DNA of 29,317 nucleotides from Anaerolineales bacterium (lineage in GTDB: Bacteria > Chloroflexota > Anaerolineae > 4572-78 > J111): the NCBI GenBank assembly GCA_020634935.1, contig JACKAT010000069.1, positions 1 to 29,317 on the forward strand, written 5' to 3'. The position numbers and the translations under genes were made by a program. Shown piece by piece: positions 24,901 through 29,317 of the stretch (position 1 is the stretch's first letter; each line of letters starts with the position of its first letter). The notes beneath the pieces were generated by a model that did no database searches, had not been told where the DNA came from, and saw only the letters and a list, made by a program, of their open reading frames with translations.

Positions 24901-25623
24901 GACATCGCCGGTAATGGGTTAGAGGTATTAGAATCTTTAAGACGCCAAAATTACGATGTTATTTTAATGGATATTCAAATGCCGGAGATGGACGGCATAG
25001 AAACCACCCAAAGGATTCGTCAAAAGTTTTCATCACTAGAGCAGCCTTACATTATCGCTATGACCGCCAATGCACTGCGAGGCGATAAGGAAAGTTATTT
25101 AGAAAATGGGATGGACGATTACATTAGTAAACCCATTCGTGTGGAAGAATTAGTGCAAGCCCTTAAGCAAAGTTGGAACGGCCTATCTTCTGACAAAACT
25201 AGTTTATTAATATCTAAAAATGAATTAGACCCATCAACCGTTTCATTTATTAATGGAGCAGAAACTAAAGTAGATATTAGTGTGCTGAAGAAATTTCAGG
25301 AAACTATGGGCGAAGATGGGGCAGAAATGGCTGCCGAATTAATAGATATTTTCTTAGAAGATACACCAAGAATATTGGTGGACCTTGAGGAGGGGTGGGC
25401 AAACCATGATGCCGAAATGCTCAGAAAAGCAGCCCATACCCTTAAATCCGGTTCAGCTAATTTGGGGGCAGTACAGCTTTCAAAATTATGTAATGAATTA
25501 GAAGATATGGGGCGCTCAGGTGATTTAGAATGGGCAGCCGATAAGCTTGATCAAGCGATTGCTATTTATGATGAAGTATATATTATTTTGCAAACTGAAA
25601 GATATCATCTGTTGAGTATTTAG
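21925..25623 (+). CDS. Hybrid histidine kinase, GAF-PAS-PAS-PAS-HisKA-HATPase-REC-REC-HPt
   Basis: A 1232-aa soluble phosphorelay protein. Order: GAF 15-160 (typical LDTPPEERFDR and SFCGHTI blocks), coiled coil 165-195, PAS 195-300, PAS 310-430, PAS 445-560, HisKA with H588 (NMSHEIRTPMNGI), HATPase with N701/N705, DTGIGIP (737-743) and GGTGLGL (766-772). Then come REC1 (D830/D831, acceptor D875, T905, K925), REC2 (E972/D973, acceptor D1016, T1047, K1069) and a C-terminal HPt with H1171 (AAHTLKSGSANLGA). It thus holds a whole His-Asp-His relay plus a second receiver. The start follows a poor AGGGGAT at 21907-21913. It lies 91 bp after the previous gene with no terminator between, so a single operon is likely. 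No DNA-binding or enzymatic output domain is present. Confidence 0.94.
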   Translation: MKLAPIPSDEARRLQALYTLKILDTPPEERFDRFVRLAKQIFNVPMAMVSLVDLDRQWYKACYGVSIRETARDISFCGHTIMTDKTFVIPDAHLDERFADNPLVTKEPFIRFYAGHPIKCLDGSRIGSFCIIDREPRYLNDSELETLRDLAALVENEFNYAEVNYLKQEISDINEQLRQDILEREKVEQTLREKDDLIGIVVNNLPIILFALDKNGVFTLTEGKGLEKLGIKPGKAVGKPIFNICSKLSSTSDYVRLALAGEKSVMNITQAGLAFEVHFIPLNNAKEQIEGIIGLAFDVTERQRAEEALTQQQTFLRQIIDRIPHFIFAKDSAMRFTLANEAFARAYGTTVAELIGKTDIHFNPNVELVNYYNNDDLFVIESGEEIIRSEDKVVNIHGQPRWRQTIKRPIIGEDGQSRQVLGIVTDITDQKWAEIALRESEKQLYEAQRIARLGSWSWDVVKNNLIWNDLLYEIFDIPKSKRITFEVYQETLHPDDRQQVTQTIQNAMETGAGSYSFENRIVHRNGNVRYVSAQADIIRDENGVPVKLVGVAQDITERKQYEQELEQARWEAEAATRAKSEFLANMSHEIRTPMNGIIGMTSLLLDTPLSEEQQEFVETIRTSGDTLLTIINDILDFSKIEAGKLDFEEAPFSLQTCIEEALDLVVTKAMQKGLDLAYIIEPNIPCIFVGDVTRIRQILVNLLSNAVKFTTEGEVVVTVQGQYLRGDDYKLIIAVKDTGIGIPNGRLNRLFKSFSQVDVSTTRRYGGTGLGLVISKHLSEMMGGTVWVESKEGQGSTFFFSILVRVSNNQEQPDYSDKTHLVGKHVLIVDDNKTNRRILEYQTKSWGMTTQSAASGSEALNLIEQNNKFDIAILDMQMPDMDGVTLCNEIRKHQSTTSMQLIMLTSLGQKEIEKDNTQIAAHLTKPIKTSQLYQVLVDVVTQRTKAASKAQFNSEFRTKIGQELPMRILLAEDNAVNQKVALGILSRLGYMADIAGNGLEVLESLRRQNYDVILMDIQMPEMDGIETTQRIRQKFSSLEQPYIIAMTANALRGDKESYLENGMDDYISKPIRVEELVQALKQSWNGLSSDKTSLLISKNELDPSTVSFINGAETKVDISVLKKFQETMGEDGAEMAAELIDIFLEDTPRILVDLEEGWANHDAEMLRKAAHTLKSGSANLGAVQLSKLCNELEDMGRSGDLEWAADKLDQAIAIYDEVYIILQTERYHLLSI

Positions 25624-25650
25624 TTGCTGGTTTTGGGTGTTAACATAAAA

Positions 25651-25659
25651 TGATATAAT
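25651..25659 (+). promoter_or_regulatory. Extended -10 promoter element upstream of the STAS gene
   Basis: TGATATAAT carries a perfect -10 box (TATAAT, 25654-25659) with the TGN extension. No good -35 box is seen at 16-18 bp, as is common for extended -10 promoters. It would give the STAS gene a leader of about 185 nt, separate from the kinase operon. The leader itself shows nothing else recognisable. Confidence 0.5.
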
Positions 25660-25851
25660 GCCTTGACCGGATTGGCTGTCTGGGAACAGCGCACGAAATA
25701 TTGCCGCCAAAACAATGCAAATCTATATTAGGGTGAACTGCAGAAACCAAGATATATGATTTTCAAGCTGAATCGTTCAGATATAGCTTTAAAGATCTAT
25801 AGCGTAAAAGATGAAATAATAAAGGCATTCTTATAAGGATTAAAGACTAAA

Positions 25852-26190
25852 ATGGCTGTTTTACTTACAGAATTTGCTCTCGGAATAACAGTAGTTAGAC
25901 CAAAAGGACGTTTTGATGCATTTAGCGCCCCCTGTATGAGAGAACGTTTCGATGAGTTATTGAGCAACGGGAACAATAAATTTGTAGTTGATTTGTCAGA
26001 AACCACATTTTTAGATAGTGCTGGGATGGCGGTGCTAGTCAGTTTGCTCAAACGAGCGCGTTATGCTAATGGGGATGCAAAATTGGTTTGGCCAATTGAG
26101 CCTGCTGCAAAACGTATATTGCACCTTACCAGATTTGATCACGTCTTTGAAATAACAGAAACGATCGATGTGGCCTTAAAAATGTTCTAA
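25852..26190 (+). CDS. STAS-domain protein, anti-anti-sigma factor (SpoIIAA/RsbV) type
   Basis: A 112-aa single STAS domain. The hallmark FLDSAGMAVLVSLLKRA follows a buried strand (KFVVDLSETT). Ser56 in DSAG is at the position phosphorylated by anti-sigma kinases in SpoIIAA and RsbV. In partner switching the unphosphorylated form binds the anti-sigma kinase and frees its target. Neither an RsbW-like kinase nor a PP2C phosphatase is in the window, so partners are unknown. AAGGAT stands upstream of the ATG. It follows the kinase cluster in the same direction and has its own likely promoter, so it may be a linked output but could be independent. Confidence 0.9.
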   Translation: MAVLLTEFALGITVVRPKGRFDAFSAPCMRERFDELLSNGNNKFVVDLSETTFLDSAGMAVLVSLLKRARYANGDAKLVWPIEPAAKRILHLTRFDHVFEITETIDVALKMF

Positions 26191-26244
26191 AGTTCTCTAA
26201 TTTATCAATTTGGACAGCATCACTGATAATTTATCCTCGTGTTT

Positions 26245-28134
26245 TTAAATTCCCTTCAAAATTGTCTGTTGAGGTTTGACGAATTCCGCCGCAGTTTCTT
26301 GATTGACATTATTGATAACAGCTTGTCCCTCTAGATCCACTGTATTAGGATCAATGACGCTAACTAGTGAGTCCCCTGGTAATGGCTGCAATTCATCATC
26401 GGTAGAGAATATCTTTAAGTTGCCATTCTGAGTGATTAAGAACATCACAATGGCCTGACCATTGTGCCGAGATTGAAAAGCCTTATAATCAAATTTTTCA
26501 GTCAATTTATTGACCTTAATAATTGATCCCGAATTGAAACGTTGATCTAAATCACTATAAGTTGTTTGAGTTGCAAATAGGAGACGCCCCCGCAAAGGCA
26601 TCGAGACCGACTCCTTTCGATTTGTGGCTAACTCTTTAGGCGATAGCTGATAAACCTCTGACCGATCAAAAATTTCCGCAAAATGTAATACAGCCAGCGA
26701 ATTTACTTCATCATTAGGGGTCAAAGCAAGCAACCGCCCTAACCCACCAAGATTGATTTCATCATGGATAAATTCCGATAGAATACTGGCGTAAGTGGCT
26801 GACAACCCTTCTAATTTAGCTTCTTTAATATGGTCCCGATTATTATCCACCAACAAAACTTGAAACCCCCTATTTTGAAGGATCGAAGCAATGGTTCTGG
26901 CCCAAAAGTGAGCCCCAACAATCAAAACCCCCTGAGGATTGGGCTGAGCCACGCCTAGCCAGCGCCCTAATGGAGCTGCACTCAGTCCATAAATTGTTAC
27001 CGTGATGATGATAACAAAAAACATTTCAGGAACCATACTTTCGGCCTGTTGATAACCGCCGTGTTCTTTCAGTTCCAAAGCAAAAATTGCCGTGACAGCC
27101 GCCGCCACAATTCCTCGTGGCGCCATCCAGGCCAAAAACAGCTTTTCTTTCCAGCTTAAGCCCGATTTTATGGTCGAGGCCAGCACCGCTAATGGACGAA
27201 CAAATAACACTAGCGCCCCTAAAAAGGCGACACTCCCCCATCCAAGCTGATTCAGTTCCGTAAGTTGTAATCGCGCCGACAAGATAATAAATAGGCTAGA
27301 TAGCAGTAGAATACCTAAATGCTCTTTAAATTCAACAATCGATTTGATATTTACCATCTTCTGATTGGCTAATACCACGCCCATTAACGTAACCGTAAAA
27401 AGTCCTGACTCGGCTTGCACTACGTTCGACAACGTGAAGGCTAATATAGTTATCATCATCGTAACCGCATTTTTGAGATAGTCGGGAATCCAGTAGCGCT
27501 TAAGTAGAAATATCATTAATAAGGCCCCTAACCCTCCCAACACAATCCCATTGGTAATGGTTAGTAGAATACCCGTCACGATTGCCCGGGTGGTAGCTTC
27601 GAAGCCGCTAATCACTATCGTCTCGAAAACAAGGACCGCTAAAAGCGCGCCGATGGGATCATTAACAATCCCTTCCCATTTGATAATGGAGTTGATCCGG
27701 CTCACCGCCCTGATTTGTCTTAAAAGCGGGATAATTACAGTGGGACCGGTTACCACCAAAATTGCGCCAAATAACATCGCTAAAGGTAATTCCAACCCAA
27801 GCAAATAGTAGGCAGCAGCAGCACTTAAGCCCCATGTGACCATTGTACCGATTGTTACTAATTTAATAACAACATGACCGGTCTCACGTAAATCGGCCAA
27901 TTTTAGGCTCAAGCCGCCTTCAAACAAGATTAAAGCCACCGACAAAGATACAATTGGAAACAAGGTATCGCCTAATATCTCGTTGGGGTTAAGAAATTCG
28001 GTAATTGGACCAGCTACAATACCGAAAGCCAGCAACAGTAAGATGGATGGCAGGTGTAAACGCCAAGCCAACCACTGAGCTACGATACCAAAAATTAATA
28101 TACTAGCAATACCAACTAATAGGTGTTCAGACAA
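26245..28134 (-). CDS. NhaP-type cation/proton antiporter with C-terminal RCK-like domain
   Basis: A 629-aa membrane protein. Residues 1-395 form the CPA-type transporter with about 12-13 helices: LFEGGLSL (70-77), TGPTVIIPLLRQIR (129-142), the ion-binding Asn158-Asp159 in EGIVNDPIG, and APRGIVAAAV (338-347). Residues 401-500 (GVLIVGAHFWARTIASIL, then VLLVDNN) look like a Rossmann RCK/TrkA-N domain, though the usual GxGxxG is altered to VGAHFW. A smaller C-terminal domain follows. It exchanges Na+ or K+ for protons, with nucleotide gating implied by the RCK-like part. The start is TTG (28132-28134), chosen because GGAGG lies 8 bases upstream and MSEHL-type homology starts there. It is convergent with the STAS gene. 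Confidence 0.9.
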   Translation of the reverse strand: MSEHLLVGIASILIFGIVAQWLAWRLHLPSILLLLAFGIVAGPITEFLNPNEILGDTLFPIVSLSVALILFEGGLSLKLADLRETGHVVIKLVTIGTMVTWGLSAAAAYYLLGLELPLAMLFGAILVVTGPTVIIPLLRQIRAVSRINSIIKWEGIVNDPIGALLAVLVFETIVISGFEATTRAIVTGILLTITNGIVLGGLGALLMIFLLKRYWIPDYLKNAVTMMITILAFTLSNVVQAESGLFTVTLMGVVLANQKMVNIKSIVEFKEHLGILLLSSLFIILSARLQLTELNQLGWGSVAFLGALVLFVRPLAVLASTIKSGLSWKEKLFLAWMAPRGIVAAAVTAIFALELKEHGGYQQAESMVPEMFFVIIITVTIYGLSAAPLGRWLGVAQPNPQGVLIVGAHFWARTIASILQNRGFQVLLVDNNRDHIKEAKLEGLSATYASILSEFIHDEINLGGLGRLLALTPNDEVNSLAVLHFAEIFDRSEVYQLSPKELATNRKESVSMPLRGRLLFATQTTYSDLDQRFNSGSIIKVNKLTEKFDYKAFQSRHNGQAIVMFLITQNGNLKIFSTDDELQPLPGDSLVSVIDPNTVDLEGQAVINNVNQETAAEFVKPQQTILKGI

Positions 28135-28254
28135 GTTGAATTCCTCCGGATTAACTAAGTCGTTGTTTCGGACTGACTTCTTATTTGCTAAAAGGCTACT
28201 TACGGTTAATCAACGGCTGTTACGAATATTCTTAAGGCTAAATCTATAATCTGT

Positions 28255-28318
28255 ACAAAATAAAACAAGGGCGTTTATGTTGTCTTTTCAATAATAACAC
28301 AAAGAAACATACGCCCCT
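28255..28318 (-). terminator. Probable intrinsic terminator of the S1-repeat gene
   Basis: On the minus strand AGGGGCGTATGTT pairs with AACATAAACGCCCT (arms 28306-28318 and 28268-28281, two bases unpaired), followed by the T-rich TTGTTTTATTTTG. The loop of about 24 nt is long. It lies about 57 bp beyond the S1 gene stop and before the antiporter gene, so the latter probably has its own promoter between 28135 and 28254, where I see no clear match. Confidence 0.5.
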
Positions 28319-28374
28319 GTAATAAATTCAACTTATTTTATTCGACGCTAAGTTACCTATCAAAATATCTTAGG

Positions 28375-29317
28375 TTAGCAAGTCTGCTGCTCAAAAGCCA
28401 CTCGCTCTTCGTCCGATACTCGCTTGAGGCTCAACCCCATCCGTTCCCGGAAAGGATCGATATCCAGAATTCGCAAAACAAGTTTATCGCCTCGTTCTAC
28501 AAACTCTCTGGGGCTATCCGGCGTTGGCTCAGCTATTTCACTGATATGCAGTAGACCATCCACCCCAACATCCAACCTAACGAAGGCCCCATAATCGACG
28601 ACTTTGGTCACTTTACCTGAAACAAGCTGCTCGACACTGTAATTTTCAGCTACTTCATTCCAGGGATTTGCCTTTAACCGTTTCAAGCTAAGATTGATAC
28701 GTTTCCGTTTGTGGTCTAATTCCAAGATATAAACATTGATTTCATCGCCACTTTTTACCACTTCACCCGGATGATTAACGTGTTTCCATGACAATTCAGA
28801 ATTATGGATTAGGCCGTCGGCGCCGCCCAGATCGACAAATGCCCCAAAATCGGTCAGATGCCGTACTACACCTTGGCGGACTTCTCCTTCTACCAGTTCA
28901 TTCATCAACTCATCTAAGCGCTGTTTACTCATCTCTTGCTCAGCTTTATCCTCTGAGGCAATGAGCCGATTAGATAAATTATCAACTTCTATAAATTTTA
29001 CAGCTAGCTCCTCGCCGATGTAATCCTTCAGGTCTCGATGATTTCGCTGCCATAAGTGTGAGGCAGGGATAAAGGCTTGTAATTGTTTAAAGCGGGCTAA
29101 TAAACCACCCCGATTAAAGTCGTAAACCTTGATATGAATAATTTTCTCCTGAGCCATCAAGTCTTGAGCCACATGCCAATCCTTCTCGGCCTGAACTTGC
29201 GATAAAGATAACAGCAGGTTGCCATCCTTATCAGATGGGGTAAGAACACGAGTCTCAACTTTTGAGCCGGGCCGTAATTGGGCAATGACATCAGCTTCGA
29301 GACTGTCAATATCTGAA
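28375..29317 (-). CDS. S1 RNA-binding repeat protein, ribosomal protein S1-like (5' end outside window)
   Basis: The frame is open to the right edge, so the N-terminus is missing; 313 residues are visible. Counting from the edge, there is the end of one S1 repeat (1-45, ending NLLLSLSQVQAEKDW), then repeats at about 57-123 (VYDFNRGGLL, FIPASHL), 143-213 (TDFGAFVDLGGADGLIHNSE) and 232-300 (VDYGAFVRLDVGVDGLLHIS). This multi-repeat layout fits ribosomal protein S1, which binds mRNA on the 30S subunit. A GTG at 29170-29172 gives a shorter frame but lies inside the continuous repeat structure and is not the start. The stop is TAA at 28375-28377, with a likely terminator beyond. A non-ribosomal S1-repeat protein cannot be excluded. 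Confidence 0.88.
   Translation of the reverse strand, partial: SDIDSLEADVIAQLRPGSKVETRVLTPSDKDGNLLLSLSQVQAEKDWHVAQDLMAQEKIIHIKVYDFNRGGLLARFKQLQAFIPASHLWQRNHRDLKDYIGEELAVKFIEVDNLSNRLIASEDKAEQEMSKQRLDELMNELVEGEVRQGVVRHLTDFGAFVDLGGADGLIHNSELSWKHVNHPGEVVKSGDEINVYILELDHKRKRINLSLKRLKANPWNEVAENYSVEQLVSGKVTKVVDYGAFVRLDVGVDGLLHISEIAEPTPDSPREFVERGDKLVLRILDIDPFRERMGLSLKRVSDEERVAFEQQTC

Noticed and set aside
26191..26244. Bidirectional terminator between the STAS and antiporter genes
   Set aside because: Only a 6-bp AT-only stem (TTATCA and TGATAA) is visible, too weak to call.
28135..28254. Promoter for the antiporter gene
   Set aside because: Several partial matches such as TTGTAC and TATAGAT exist but none combines good boxes with 16-18 bp spacing.
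29170..29172. GTG as the start of the S1-repeat gene
   Set aside because: The frame continues open to the window edge with clear S1-repeat sequence, so the gene starts outside the window.

Overview
The window looks like a chromosomal piece of an uncultured or little-studied bacterium. Protein style suggests a Chloroflexota (Anaerolineae-like) genome: a TM0440-type tagaturonate epimerase beside uronate isomerase, a DUF2088/LarA homologue, PhyH and Gfo/Idh/MocA enzymes, very long GAF/PAS hybrid kinases, and many GC-rich palindromic intergenic repeats. That placement is an inference; no rRNA or other marker gene lies here.

The window has two very different halves. Positions 1 to about 15,930 are GC-rich, with all confident genes on the + strand. 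The genes are a peptide/oligosaccharide-type ABC ATPase, an MDMPI/DinB-fold protein, a Gfo/Idh/MocA oxidoreductase, an MFS transporter, a cupin, a PhyH dioxygenase, an enolase-superfamily sugar-acid dehydratase candidate, a MATE/MOP-like membrane protein, tagaturonate epimerase (uxaE), uronate isomerase (uxaC) and a LarA-type nickel-pincer racemase/epimerase homologue. Together they suggest uptake and catabolism of sugar acids, with uxaC-uxaE forming the galacturonate to tagaturonate to fructuronate step. This half also carries three gene remnants (AraC C-terminus, URO-D-like N-terminus, radical-SAM N-terminus) and much intergenic repeat DNA. The most striking repeat is an array with a 41-bp period at 9,831-10,321, followed by units spaced exactly 123 bp.

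Near 15,930 composition switches abruptly to AT-rich DNA, exactly where the radical-SAM gene is cut off; a possible minus-strand gene on the other side is cut off there too. The AT-rich half holds three consecutive soluble multi-domain histidine kinase/response-regulator proteins (1317, 499 and 1232 aa) and a STAS-domain anti-anti-sigma-like protein. Convergent to these are an NhaP-type cation/proton antiporter with a C-terminal RCK-like domain and an S1-repeat (ribosomal protein S1-like) gene that runs off the right edge. The three kinases hold eight candidate His/Asp phosphorylation sites but no DNA-binding output domain. The second one lacks residues normally needed for autokinase activity. 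A branched phosphorelay that ends in partner switching is the most interesting functional idea in the window, and it remains an inference.

Start codons were chosen from Shine-Dalgarno spacing and where family homology begins. Residue numbers were counted by hand from the translations. No database search was possible.
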